From Paenibacillus catalpae (lineage in GTDB: Bacteria > Bacillota > Bacilli > Paenibacillales > Paenibacillaceae): DNA of 64,000 nt. The notes under the pieces were generated by a model. That model was not told the origin of the DNA, did not search any database, and was given only the letters and a program-made list of their open reading frames with translations. Where the stretch lies: NCBI RefSeq assembly GCF_900112695.1, contig NZ_FOMT01000001.1, forward strand, positions 1,240,001-1,304,000, in the 5' to 3' direction. Positions 33,396-41,671 of this stretch are shown here, in pieces. Both the position numbers and the translations under genes were made by a program. Position 1 is the first letter of the stretch, and each line of letters opens with the position of its first letter.

Positions 33396-34157
33396 TTATA
33401 TCCCCGGCATGACGTTGCCGCCATTGACCGGAATATAAGCTCCTGTGATGAAGCTGGCCAAGTCCGAAGCCAGGAACGCGACAGCATTCGCGATCTCCTG
33501 ATCGGTGCCGCGTCTTTTGAGCGGAACGTTCTTGACATAACCTTCGCTTTCATCCAAACCATTCGTACGCTCTCGTTCGCTGATCGTCCACCCTGGGGCA
33601 ACCTGGTTGACCGTAATTTGATGTTCGCCGACTTCCTTTGCCAGCACTCGATAAACGCCGTCCATGCCTCTTTTGCCCGCCACGTAAGCCGATTGCGTCG
33701 GGAAATTCTGCATCGAGCACTCCGTATTTATGCCGATGAAGCGTCCGTCCTTCTTCTCGATCATGGCCGGAATGAAGGCTTTTGCCAGATAAACGCTCTG
33801 CATGACGCAGGACTCGAATTGACTCGCGTAGTCCTCGGCCGGCTGTTCCAGCACGGAAGTCCATTTGTACTGGACGACCGCGTTTGCCACGACAATGTCT
33901 ACATGACCCAAGCTCGATTCGACGGTTTGCTTCAGCGCTTCGATGGAATCCTGCTTCGTCACGTCGGCTTTGATGGAAGCTGCGCGCCTTCCAAGTGCCT
34001 CGATCGCGCTCTTCAATTCAGCTGCTTTGGCTTCATTGCTATGGTAATGCAAAGCGATATCTGCGCCGCTTTCCGCGAGCGTAAGAGCGATAACTCGGCC
34101 GAGCTCACCCGTCGCTCCCGTCACCAAGGCTACTTTCCCGGTAAGATCAATCTTCAT
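33396..34157 (-). CDS. Short-chain dehydrogenase/reductase
   Basis: Classical SDR oxidoreductase, 253 residues. Cofactor motif TGATGELG (residues ~14-21), VANAVV for the usual NNAG, catalytic YVAGK with Tyr and Lys near 161 and 165, and the C-terminal ITGAYIPVNGG. The active-site Ser is in a TECS context. ATG after AAGGAGAACGAACAC. Followed by its terminator. Substrate unknown. Confidence 0.92.
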   Translation of the reverse strand: MKIDLTGKVALVTGATGELGRVIALTLAESGADIALHYHSNEAKAAELKSAIEALGRRAASIKADVTKQDSIEALKQTVESSLGHVDIVVANAVVQYKWTSVLEQPAEDYASQFESCVMQSVYLAKAFIPAMIEKKDGRFIGINTECSMQNFPTQSAYVAGKRGMDGVYRVLAKEVGEHQITVNQVAPGWTISERERTNGLDESEGYVKNVPLKRRGTDQEIANAVAFLASDLASFITGAYIPVNGGNVMPGI

Positions 34158-34232
34158 GTGTTCGTTCTCCTTGTCTGTCCGGATTTATTTCCTTCGCTTA
34201 TCTCCCCTACCAATAGGCGGGGGCAATTACGT

Positions 34233-34628
34233 CTAAGTCAATTGCTGTGCAATCTCCCAGATATGTCCTGCCGGATCTGTGAAGGCTGCCGTACGCACTC
34301 CCCACGGACGGTCCACTGGACCGTTAAGAAGAGCAACTCCCCGTGTATCTAATTCGTTACATATCGCATCCACATCATCCACCCGAATGGTAAACTGGAA
34401 ACGTGATCCGGATTCTTGGCTTGCGACTGTTCCGGGATGGATAAGGCCATATGCCTGGGAAATATCCAGGAGATTAATGCTCATATTTCCGAAGTTGAAT
34501 ACCGCAGATACGTCGTCTTCATATACAGCGGTAAATTCAAATACTTCTTGATAGAACTTCTTCACTCTTTGCAAATCTTCTGCAAATATTGTAATAACAT
34601 CAACGTTCATCTGCCCTAAAGTGCGCAT
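34233..34628 (-). CDS. VOC-family protein (glyoxalase/bleomycin-resistance fold)
   Basis: 131-residue vicinal oxygen chelate protein with two beta-alpha-beta-beta-beta modules: ITIFAEDLQRVKKFYQEVFEF and VDDVDAICNELDTRGVALL, then the ending GVRTAAFTDPAGHIWEIAQ. Candidate metal residues include the Glu in WEI and a few His. ATG five bases after GGGGG. Monocistronic. Specific function undetermined. Confidence 0.85.
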   Translation of the reverse strand: MRTLGQMNVDVITIFAEDLQRVKKFYQEVFEFTAVYEDDVSAVFNFGNMSINLLDISQAYGLIHPGTVASQESGSRFQFTIRVDDVDAICNELDTRGVALLNGPVDRPWGVRTAAFTDPAGHIWEIAQQLT

Positions 34629-34725
34629 ATGTACCCCCTTACATTTTCCAGCGCTAATCGTTGTATTTCACACCACAGTATTTTATTCTACATAAATTGG
34701 AGGTATCCTGCCCGATTGCGCACAG

Positions 34726-34776
34726 CAAAAAGAACCTTCAAATCCATTAGTGGATTTTGAAGGTTCTTTTTTTACT
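34726..34776. terminator. Strong bidirectional terminator
   Basis: 18-bp stem AAAGAACCTTCAAATCCA / TGGATTTTGAAGGTTCTTT with a TTAG loop and T runs on both strands. On the minus strand it terminates the 58-residue gene. Confidence 0.85.
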
Positions 34777-34820
34777 GTTTCTATTGCAACGTTCCTGCTC
34801 GTATATGTTCGTTATTGCTA

Positions 34821-34997
34821 TTATTGTTCTTTTTTGCTTAAGAACTCATTTTCCACAGCTTCACCATCAGGATTATTATTCTTGATCTGGCTTAGACGTC
34901 CATTACGAAACTCGCCGCCATGAACATCATTTTGTCGCTGCCCGTTATTATCGGTTTGATCATGCTGGTTATGGTTATAGTTTTCATTATTTGACAT
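34821..34997 (-). CDS. 58-residue hydrophilic Asn/Gln-rich small protein
   Basis: Short gene with ATG after AAGGGTGTG and its own strong terminator. The product begins MSNNENYNHNQHDQTDNNG and ends EFLSKKEQ; it is polar, has no Cys, no hydrophobic segment, and contains an Asn/Asp/His-rich N-terminus. Not recognised; Bacillales have several small Asn-rich acid-soluble or coat-associated proteins of this size, so that is a guess. The matched terminator and open frame are the main support. Confidence 0.6.
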   Translation of the reverse strand: MSNNENYNHNQHDQTDNNGQRQNDVHGGEFRNGRLSQIKNNNPDGEAVENEFLSKKEQ

Positions 34998-35073
34998 TTA
35001 TTGACACACCCTTTCCGTACAGATTATATCTAGAGTGTGTAGGCCTGGTTAAAATTATGCAGCCCTAGGATTT

Positions 35074-35589
35074 CTATTTGGTTACATCTTCCAATCTCAG
35101 TATCTTTTCCATAGCCATTACATCGACAAAATTGCCGTCTATTATCCCCTGTTTATAAAAGATTCCTACTTCGCGATACCCAAGTTTACGGTATAATCCT
35201 TGACCTAGACCGTTGAATGGAAAAGTAAAAAGAAGTATTTTATAAAAACCACTACATAAAGTAACCTCTTCAAGTTTCGTTAGCAGCATGCTTCCAATGC
35301 CTATCCCTCTATGTTCTCTTTCAATGTAAATCGACAAGTCTGCAACACCATCATATGCGGAACGAAGAGAATATTTATTTAAGGATGCCCAGCCCACAAC
35401 AGCAGCGCCTTCAACAGCAACAAGAACGGAATATCGTGCACTACGGCTATTGAACCAACCTTCCATATAGCTGATGTCTTTTGGTTCGACTTCTAAAGTG
35501 GCAATACGATCTTCAATTCCTTGATTGTATAGGGTTAGAATCCCCTGAATATCCAATGGAGTTGCGTGCCTCACGAGTATCTCCGACAT
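35074..35589 (-). CDS. GNAT N-acetyltransferase (phosphinothricin/ArsN1-like)
   Basis: 171-residue GNAT enzyme. The acetyl-CoA loop is EREHRGIGIGSMLL, preceded by DLSIYI and followed by KLGYREVGIFYKQGIIDGNFVDVMAMEK, matching phosphinothricin/arsinothricin-type N-acetyltransferases. Its ATG overlaps the stop of the flavoprotein fragment as TAATG. Neighbours (MarR with Cys motif, ArsO-like fragment) suggest metalloid or antibiotic detoxification, though GNAT calls at this level are approximate. Confidence 0.85.
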   Translation of the reverse strand: MSEILVRHATPLDIQGILTLYNQGIEDRIATLEVEPKDISYMEGWFNSRSARYSVLVAVEGAAVVGWASLNKYSLRSAYDGVADLSIYIEREHRGIGIGSMLLTKLEEVTLCSGFYKILLFTFPFNGLGQGLYRKLGYREVGIFYKQGIIDGNFVDVMAMEKILRLEDVTK

Positions 35590-36083
35590 TAGTTTGCCTC
35601 CTGTTTGGATATCGAACGGACAATAGTTCTCGAAGCTTTGCCCAACCCTAGAATAAATCGAAAAGTAGGACCATGACTATGTGCAGATAAAGGTCCTGCA
35701 AAGTATAGCCCTTTTAGATTGCTTTCAAAGTTCTGATTTAGCTTCGGAAATGCGGAATGACCTTTCTCTCTGATAATCTTTCTTTTTAAACGGTCTTCAA
35801 GAAAAGGCAACTTATCCAAATGAATATGAAACCCTGACGCTAAGATAATATGATCAGCATATGTTTCATCACCATTAGTAAACTTTAGTTGTACTTTGTT
35901 GTTTTCTATACTTGCCCGGTTAACCGTCATATTAGAAAGCTTTGGAACCTTCTCTTCCACGAGAGGCTTCAAAAAGTGTGCAATAGGAACCGTTACTGAA
36001 CCGGCCTTCCATAGGAACCTTTTAAAGGGACGAGGCAACTTATAAAAAACCTCTCCGATAAATGTAAAACTGATTATACCTAA
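35589..36083 (-). pseudogene. 5'-truncated CzcO-like flavoprotein fragment
   Basis: C-terminal part of a flavin monooxygenase/NAD(P)-binding protein (LPRPFKRFLWKAG, DETYADHIILASGF, GLYFAGPLSAHSHGPTFRFILG). The ~165 codons lack the N-terminal FAD and NADP domains. Upstream of the frame a stop (36084-36086) and the MarR operator palindrome replace the missing 5' part. A TTG at 36038 could start a 149-residue product. Its stop overlaps the GNAT start (TAATG), so it once headed a flavoprotein-GNAT operon. Confidence 0.65.
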
Positions 36084-36105
36084 TTATTTGCAAATTGCAA
36101 ATAAT
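36083..36105 (+). promoter_or_regulatory. 23-bp palindromic MarR operator (copy 1)
   Basis: Arms ATTATTTGCAA / TTGCAAATAAT around one central A. It lies ~30 nt upstream of the MarR start, between divergent reading directions, and its core TTGCAAATTGCAA recurs before the ArsO-like gene. Confidence 0.75.
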
Positions 36106-36136
36106 GATGTTATAACTTACTCAGGAGGTCATGCAA

Positions 36137-36586
36137 ATGGAAAATGTCAGAAATATGTTTCAGATCCTATCCCGAAATTTCGGTTTGTTAAATGAACAAT
36201 GCTGCGACGCCTGTTGTGGCCAAGAGGTATCTCTTGTACAAAGTCACATCCTATATGAAGTTAATCGACAGCATAATCCCTCCATGCAGGATATTGCAGG
36301 AGCTCTTGGGATGGACATCACTACTTTCAGCAGACAGGTTAAAACCTTATCTGATAAAGGATTATTGAAGAAAACCCCTCTTCCTTCCGATAATCGTATT
36401 CATATTTTATCACTAACGCCTGAAGGCTTACGTATTGAAAATGCGATTAACCTAACCGTAAATACTCAGCTTAACGGCGTCCTTTCCACGATGAGTGAAT
36501 TTGAACGAGAAACGGTGCTGCGATCCATTCAATTGTTTAATGATGCTGTGCAAAAATCACCAGCTTGTTGTATACCTCCAAAATAA
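36137..36586 (+). CDS. MarR-family regulator with Cys-rich N-terminus
   Basis: ~149-residue winged-helix regulator. Start chosen at MENVRNM, eight bases after GGAGG; the ATG six bases earlier is too close to the site. NEQCCDACCG (four Cys near residues 22-27) and the C-terminal SPACC are unusual and may bind a thiol-reactive or metalloid ligand. The HTH is SMQDIAGALGMDITTFSRQVKTLSDKGLLKK. Two TTGCAAATTGCAA palindromes flank the gene, indicating autoregulation and control of the next gene. Confidence 0.87.
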   Translation: MENVRNMFQILSRNFGLLNEQCCDACCGQEVSLVQSHILYEVNRQHNPSMQDIAGALGMDITTFSRQVKTLSDKGLLKKTPLPSDNRIHILSLTPEGLRIENAINLTVNTQLNGVLSTMSEFERETVLRSIQLFNDAVQKSPACCIPPK

Positions 36587-36596
36587 TGGAGGTTTA
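36574..36596 (+). terminator. Hairpin at the end of the MarR gene
   Basis: ACCTCCA / TGGAGGT with loop holding the stop codon, followed by only three T. It may weaken read-through to the next gene. Confidence 0.4.
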
Positions 36597-36611
36597 CATC
36601 TTTATCTATAC

Positions 36612-36624
36612 TTGCAAATTGCAA
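36612..36624 (+). promoter_or_regulatory. MarR operator (copy 2)
   Basis: TTGCAAATTGCAA, the core of the upstream 23-bp palindrome, 26 nt before the ArsO-like start. Confidence 0.7.
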
Positions 36625-36649
36625 ATATTAATGGAGGAGAAAATGAAAA

Positions 36650-37131
36650 ATGAGTATAACATTGCCAACAGCTATTATAGGTGGAGGTCCAATAGCATTA
36701 GCCGCTGCAGCTCAGCTTGTGAAGAGAAACATGCCCTTTATTTTATTTGAAAAAGGCGCTCAGATCGCTTCCTCTGTACTTAGCTGGAAACATGTAAGAA
36801 TGTTTTCTCCATGGGAGTTCAACATGGATTCAGCTGCTAAGGAGCTCCTTATGGAGTCTGGGTGGCACGCTCCAGCAAAAGATCACATGCCTACGGGGCT
36901 GGAATTAGTTAATGAGTACCTGTTACCACTATCTCAGCTAAAACAATTACAATCCTTTATTCATCTTCAATCATCGGTTAAAGCCATCTATCGAAAAGGA
37001 TTCGATAAAATGAAGACAGCTGGCCGGGATCTTGCCGTTTTTATTATCGAATATGAGCAGCATGGCAATTTATTACGCATAGAGGCTTCTTCGGTTATAG
37101 ATGCCACTGGAACATGGCTTACACCTAACCC
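36650..37131 (+). pseudogene. 3'-truncated ArsO-like flavin monooxygenase
   Basis: N-terminal half of a flavoprotein: FAD motif AIIGGGPIALAAAAQLVKR, then LFEKG, LSWKHVRMFSPWEFNMD and VIDATGTWLTPNP. This matches the ArsO/ flavin monooxygenase family seen in arsenic gene clusters. After PNP the sequence becomes the antisense of the neighbouring toxin-like gene, so about half of the protein, including the NADPH-binding part, is missing. Controlled by a MarR operator. Base composition changes at the junction. Confidence 0.75.
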
Positions 37132-38493
37132 GATGAGCTTCTTCTCGAACGTCTGTGAGACCTCGGTGGAGGTCTGCGTCTTGCCCGTTAGCTCCGCGCC
37201 GAGTTGGAACGATCCGAGGAGCGGGAATGCTTTGTCACTGGACTTGCCTCCGATCTTTAGTTGTACGCCGATCTTGATCGTAGCCGAGACGGACGTCTGC
37301 ATAGACGTGGTATAACCGAACTGGAAGCGCGCGACACTATCGCGGAACGGCTGCCCGTTGAGAACATAGGGCGGCGGGCCTTCAACAACGCCGAGGAGCG
37401 AGCGAAATTCGCGACTCACCGGCAGCTGCAACGTCGAGGAATCGTCGCGCACAAGTTCGTCCGACTCCCAGCGAGCGACGTAGAGTGATGACTGCGCGTT
37501 ATAGTAATTGAAAACGTACCAAATTTCCTGGCGCAGCTCCGTCGCCGAGACGGCTTGCACGTACGTAAACGCACCGAAGTGTGCCCACAGCGGGTAACGC
37601 GTGTAGCCCTCGCCAAGTGTCTTGGCGTCGTACCAGGTGTCGGACGCGATGCCGTACTCCTTCTTCTGTTGCGGCTTCCAGCCGGCCCACGTCTTTCCAT
37701 GCCAGCCGTTGACGATCATTTGCAGAATCTGCCCGGTATTGCCGCCTTTGGCCGATCCCGCGGCGACGGCCACGAACTCCGCAGATCCGTGAAACTCCGC
37801 GTGCTCGACTATGTCCGTGATGCGCAGTCCCGATCCCGGGCCGCCTGCCACGTAGCTATAGATGCCGCCCCAGACATTCCAGTGCTTCGAGGCCATTGCG
37901 TACATCAGGCGCGGCGCGCCGGCTGCATCGACAAACGCGCAGACGCTGACATTGCCGACATTCGTCCATTCCCCGCGTATTTCGCTGCCCCAAATCTGAC
38001 CGTCATCCGACCAGGCCACGGCGGCCTTGTCTTCGCCGCCTTGCTTGTGGCTGCCGAAAACAAACATGCGCTGGCCAATGGACGCAGCCGAAATCTGGCG
38101 GTCACCGTACACCGTGAAGTTGTCGAAATAGACCGGCTCAGCCCACTTCTCTCCATCGATCGTCCAAGTACGCGCAACCTGTCCGCCTCGATTCGAGAAG
38201 AAGACGTACATGACGCCGGCGTGCGTGCATGCGGCGATCGACATTACGTCTGCATTCCCCTGCCAAGAGACTGGCTGATTCGGGATGACGGGCTTGTTCG
38301 ACCAGATCACCTCGATGCCCGATCCGGTTGACCGTGCCTTCGTAGAGGCGATCCTTGTCTCGTGACCGGAATGCTGCGCGATGCGCTGCATGTAGAAGAG
38401 GAATGCGTAATCGTTGTAATAACAGCCGGTCGTAGGGGACGAACCTCTCCAGGGGCTCGAATCCTTTAGATAATGCTCCGTATAATCTGCCAT
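37131..38493 (-). pseudogene. 3'-truncated beta-propeller plus aerolysin-like toxin-type protein
   Basis: Start ATG (MADYTEHYL) after AAAGGAGAGATTTC. About 455 residues remain. The N-terminal ~330 are rich in Trp and have Asp-box-like elements (TIDGEKW, WSDDGQIW) typical of propeller folds. The last ~70 residues are long Ser/Thr-alternating strands (SMQTSVSATIKI, AELTGKTQTSTEVSQ) reminiscent of aerolysin/ETX-type pore-forming domains. The natural C-terminus is lost at the junction; the reading frame continues into antisense flavoprotein. Function is inferred only. Confidence 0.5.
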
Positions 38494-38638
38494 GAAATCT
38501 CTCCTTTGAATCTGCAAAATAGGAAATGCGTCAAGAGCGAATTACTCATGACCAATAAAGCTTACTGAGAAAAATACTAGAAGTATATTAACTAAAGTTA
38601 AGTGTTTTCCTATCACGGGAATTCTGTACACAAACAGA

Positions 38639-38688
38639 CCCGAAAGAAACGGGCACCTTTGTTCAAGGTTCCCGTCTTTCCGGTCAAC
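38639..38688 (-). terminator. Imperfect hairpin after the DUF421 gene
   Basis: GAAAG, ACGGG and ACCTT segments pair across a short loop with small bulges, and a C-TTTC tail follows on the minus strand. Confidence 0.45.
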
Positions 38689-38709
38689 ATGAATGACGCT
38701 TTGGCCGCC

Positions 38710-39396
38710 TTAACCCGCAGCCTCCTTCCGTTGAATATGCAGGCCGTCTTCCTCCGACCATTCGGCATAGTAGACTGCCTTGATGCTGTCGACGCCCTGC
38801 TCCGCGAGCTGCGACTGCAGCCATTCCTCACTGCGGCCAATCTCCTTGAGCTCGGCGCGCTGCAGCGTACCTTGTTCGATAAGAATGCGCGGCAGCCCGG
38901 CCTTCTGCTCCTGCACCTGCAGCTCCGCTCGAGTCGGGGGCTCTTCGCCCGGCTTTTTCATCACGCTCAGGCTGCCGTTCGGTTCGAATACCGCGAAGGC
39001 GACTTCGCGCACGGTGAAGACGCCTTGCTCCCTCAACAGCATGCCGACTTGATGCATGTCCAACCGATTCCGCTTCATCGCCTTAACGTCGATCTCGCCG
39101 TTGCGAATAATGATATCCGGTCTGCCGCTCAGCGGCACCGACAGCCACGGCATAACCTGAACCGCTTTCTCCAAGGCAAGCGACAGCGCCATCCACAACG
39201 CGAGAGCGTAAATGAGCATCGAAAAATGCACGTCGCGGTCGTAGATCGTATTGCCAACAAGCTCGCTCAGCATAAGAGACGAGACGAAGTCAAACGGCGT
39301 CAGTTGGGAAATTTCTTTTTTACCGAGCAGCTTCGTCATGAACCATAAACCGAAGAAACCCGTGATGAGCTTCAGCGAAATCAATGCGTAATCCAT
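38710..39396 (-). CDS. DUF421-family membrane protein (YetF/YcaP-like)
   Basis: 228 residues with three N-terminal helices (residues ~5-25, 35-52, 58-80) and a soluble C-terminal part. Diagnostic segments are TKLLGKKEISQLTPFDFVSSLMLSELVGN, GRPDIIIRNGEID and DMHQVGMLLREQGV. YetF-like proteins are spore or envelope associated in B. subtilis; the role is not defined. ATG after GAGTGTGACTTTCT. Confidence 0.88.
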   Translation of the reverse strand: MDYALISLKLITGFFGLWFMTKLLGKKEISQLTPFDFVSSLMLSELVGNTIYDRDVHFSMLIYALALWMALSLALEKAVQVMPWLSVPLSGRPDIIIRNGEIDVKAMKRNRLDMHQVGMLLREQGVFTVREVAFAVFEPNGSLSVMKKPGEEPPTRAELQVQEQKAGLPRILIEQGTLQRAELKEIGRSEEWLQSQLAEQGVDSIKAVYYAEWSEEDGLHIQRKEAAG

Positions 39397-39510
39397 AGAA
39401 AGTCACACTCGCAATCCACTTCGATTTTATGGATATATACCCCGCTCGCGCCGTGGTGAAGCGAAGAACCATTCTATTTAGCAAAAATAATAGGATATTT
39501 CTGCGAATAC

Positions 39511-39538
39511 AAAAAAGCCGCATATCGCATGCGACTTT
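39511..39538 (-). terminator. Intrinsic terminator
   Basis: Minus-strand AAAGTCGCAT / ATGCGGCTTT with one G-U pair, then six T. It ends a minus-strand transcript from the small ORF just upstream. Confidence 0.75.
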
Positions 39539-39729
39539 TAATCCAGATACAAAATCTCGACTTCGCCGGGAGCGAAGGTTTGTTCCGCATAAACTTCCCC
39601 CCAACTGCAAAGCGATCTTAGCAAAAAGGATGTCCAAATGTCCCTTCTCAGACGCACTGCTCGCTCGATATGACGCTTAATACGACCACGGCAATCGATT
39701 TGCTCCCCATCGATTTCCACCTCCACCAC
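39538..39729 (-). CDS. Uncertain 63-residue small protein
   Basis: Open frame from GTG (VEVEIDGEQIDCRGRI and on), ending exactly at the terminator. Reading upstream in frame gives CLTCAYNVVEVEID without a start codon, and the best placed site (AGGAGGAATTTAGCG, then ATG TCC CAT) is in another frame. So the gene may be frame-shifted, or the start may be the GTG with a poor site. The product is rich in Arg and Glu. I do not recognise it. Confidence 0.35.
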   Translation of the reverse strand: MVEVEIDGEQIDCRGRIKRHIERAVRLRRDIWTSFLLRSLCSWGEVYAEQTFAPGEVEILYLD

Positions 39730-39778
39730 ATTATATGCGCAGGTGAGGCATGGGACATCGCGCTAAATTCCTCCTGGG

Positions 39779-41506
39779 TTATCCTTTTGAAAGTATGATG
39801 GAGTTACCTTCCATTTGAACGCCGCTGCAGCATTCCATCGTGAAGAGCCCGCTAGGGTGTAACCCTCCTTTACTTACGGCCCTTCCTTCAAGCAGAATCT
39901 CGTTACGGCAGAAGGCAAGTCCCTCCGTGCTTCGCGCCGATAGAAGCACGGCCTGGGATGTTCTGAACCGGTTGTCCTCAATACGAATGTTGCGGTGCAC
40001 CGGTTCCGTGGAAGACTCATTCTCGGGAGCAATACGAATAACGGGATGCTCCTCCCCGCCGCAGGCGCCAAATTGATTGCTAGTAATGCGCAAATCCCCG
40101 ACAGCGCCTGATTCATACCAGGAATTCGCATCGGCCGCAACCAGAATAGCGCTCATATATATGCTCTCAAACCTGTTGTCCTGTATGACCGTTTTTCGTG
40201 GTGACGTTGCCAAGATGCCCCGTGTTGGTATTCTCGCAAAATGATTTCTCTCAATGATGACTTCTGGCGTCCAAGTCACATTCTCGATTACATCAAGCGC
40301 CCCGTGGACTTGTGGAACAGGCTGCTCCAATGTCAGGAGAAACTCACGTGGATTCAGCATTTCCACCGCCGCGATTTGGCCAAAAGCATATGACGCAAGA
40401 CTGCTGGCATCAACAAAGGCAATTTCGTCCCCTGGAAAGAAAGCGCGGAAACCATATGTTTGCGGATGCATGAATCTAACCTGTACTTGTTCAGGCGCAG
40501 GTTGTCCGACGATGCGCAAGTATGTGCCATGAATGTTGATGGCATCGTCGTGTGCTCCGGCAAACCGGCTGCCTGTAATAGAGATAAGGCCCCGACAGCC
40601 AGACAAATGAAGAAAATCGGCGAATCCCGCCACCGTTCTCCCGGTCTCGGGACGTGGCGTCATATCGAGGTTCGTGAAAGTCAATTCCTCGCTGAACTGG
40701 CCGACAACGCCTAGCCCATGCATGAAATGAAGTCCCATGTCGGTCATTCGTATCCTCTCACTTTCCACAATCAGGACACCGACTTGGTCACGTATACCGT
40801 CCCTCATCTGAACGGTTATCCCCGGCAGGACATCCGGAATGGCATCTTCATCAAAATGAAAACGAAGGCGGCGACTGCCGATTTCCTCAATGCTTTTAGC
40901 CCGCGCTGGCCAATTATCCACACGCCATGTGCTGTTTTGGTTCAAGCCGCAGTGTTGTACCGGTCCTTCGCGAAATGTCCATCCTTCTCCAACCCAAGTA
41001 AGATGACCATCTTCCAATATATAGTGCGAGTCCGGATGCACAACAACGTCAACACTATGAACACCACAATGCTCAACGGTCATCTCAGTCACGGTCGGTA
41101 CCGCATAATCGAAGCGCAGGTTGCGAATTTCAACATCCGCGCAGCCGTCCAGCAGAAGCATCGTTTGTTTACCATGGACAATAAAAAGGGACCCGTTCCC
41201 CTCCAGTGTAAGTTGGCGCAGTCTCTTCAGCAGAAGTGCGATTGTTTTCGTGACGTCCTGATTTTCCTCTTCGCTGGCTGTATTGGTAATGGGATAAGCC
41301 GCCTTAATTGCATGCTCAGGATAAAAATGATACGTTCCGAAAGGAACGTCCAGAATGATTGGGACATCTTGCGATTCCGCTGCCTCGAGTGCGAGCCGCA
41401 TGGCCATCCCGGCATGATTCTTCAAAAACTCTGCGTCGCCAAAGTCCGCTAGCGATATTACTTTAACGAGAGTTGGATCCGGATGCTGTGGTTTGTCGGA
41501 ATTCAA
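39779..41506 (-). CDS. GH110-like alpha-1,3-galactosidase (parallel beta-helix)
   Basis: 575-residue right-handed beta-helix protein. The SRFAGAHDDAINIHGTY segment matches the acidic cluster of GH110 alpha-1,3-galactosidases, and repeated hydrophobic turns (DLRITSNQFGA, NIRIEDNRFRTS) continue to the end. No signal peptide, so cytoplasmic action on imported galactosides is possible. TTG start after AAGGTGC. GH110 is best known in Bacteroides and Streptomyces; the family call is by motif memory. Confidence 0.7.
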   Translation of the reverse strand: MNSDKPQHPDPTLVKVISLADFGDAEFLKNHAGMAMRLALEAAESQDVPIILDVPFGTYHFYPEHAIKAAYPITNTASEEENQDVTKTIALLLKRLRQLTLEGNGSLFIVHGKQTMLLLDGCADVEIRNLRFDYAVPTVTEMTVEHCGVHSVDVVVHPDSHYILEDGHLTWVGEGWTFREGPVQHCGLNQNSTWRVDNWPARAKSIEEIGSRRLRFHFDEDAIPDVLPGITVQMRDGIRDQVGVLIVESERIRMTDMGLHFMHGLGVVGQFSEELTFTNLDMTPRPETGRTVAGFADFLHLSGCRGLISITGSRFAGAHDDAINIHGTYLRIVGQPAPEQVQVRFMHPQTYGFRAFFPGDEIAFVDASSLASYAFGQIAAVEMLNPREFLLTLEQPVPQVHGALDVIENVTWTPEVIIERNHFARIPTRGILATSPRKTVIQDNRFESIYMSAILVAADANSWYESGAVGDLRITSNQFGACGGEEHPVIRIAPENESSTEPVHRNIRIEDNRFRTSQAVLLSARSTEGLAFCRNEILLEGRAVSKGGLHPSGLFTMECCSGVQMEGNSIILSKG

Positions 41507-41590
41507 CTTAAAGCACCTTCATTCTATTAGATTAGGTTATAATCATTATTCGCGAATATCCTCCGATCCCCTCTTGGTATAGATACAAAT

Positions 41591-41628
41591 AAACCATCAT
41601 TCGAAATCGAATGATGGTTTATTTTTTT
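41591..41628. terminator. Strong hairpin between GH110 and secreted-protein genes
   Basis: 14-bp stem AAACCATCATTCGA / TCGAATGATGGTTT with a 2-nt loop. Plus-side tail is ATTTTTTT; the minus side is weaker. On the minus strand it ends the secreted-protein gene. Confidence 0.75.
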
Positions 41629-41671
41629 CGAGATAATGGTTAACAAACGTTGAGTTTAAACCGGAAACCTG

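Larger units (their letters stand above)
39397..39778. other. Intergenic region with terminator and an uncertain small ORF
   Basis: 382 nt. Contains a terminator and one minus-strand small ORF, both listed separately. No other gene was recognised. Confidence 0.5.

Noticed and set aside
33150..34352. 400-codon plus-strand open frame
   Set aside because: Antisense to the clear SDR gene and parts of its neighbours, with no ribosome binding site and no family motifs; a GC-rich shadow frame.
37555..38331. 258-codon plus-strand open frame
   Set aside because: Antisense of the toxin-like gene; rich in Arg and His as expected for a shadow of a GC-rich coding strand.
40718..41452. 244-codon plus-strand frame
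   Set aside because: Antisense to the GH110-like gene, whose beta-helix repeats and start are convincing.
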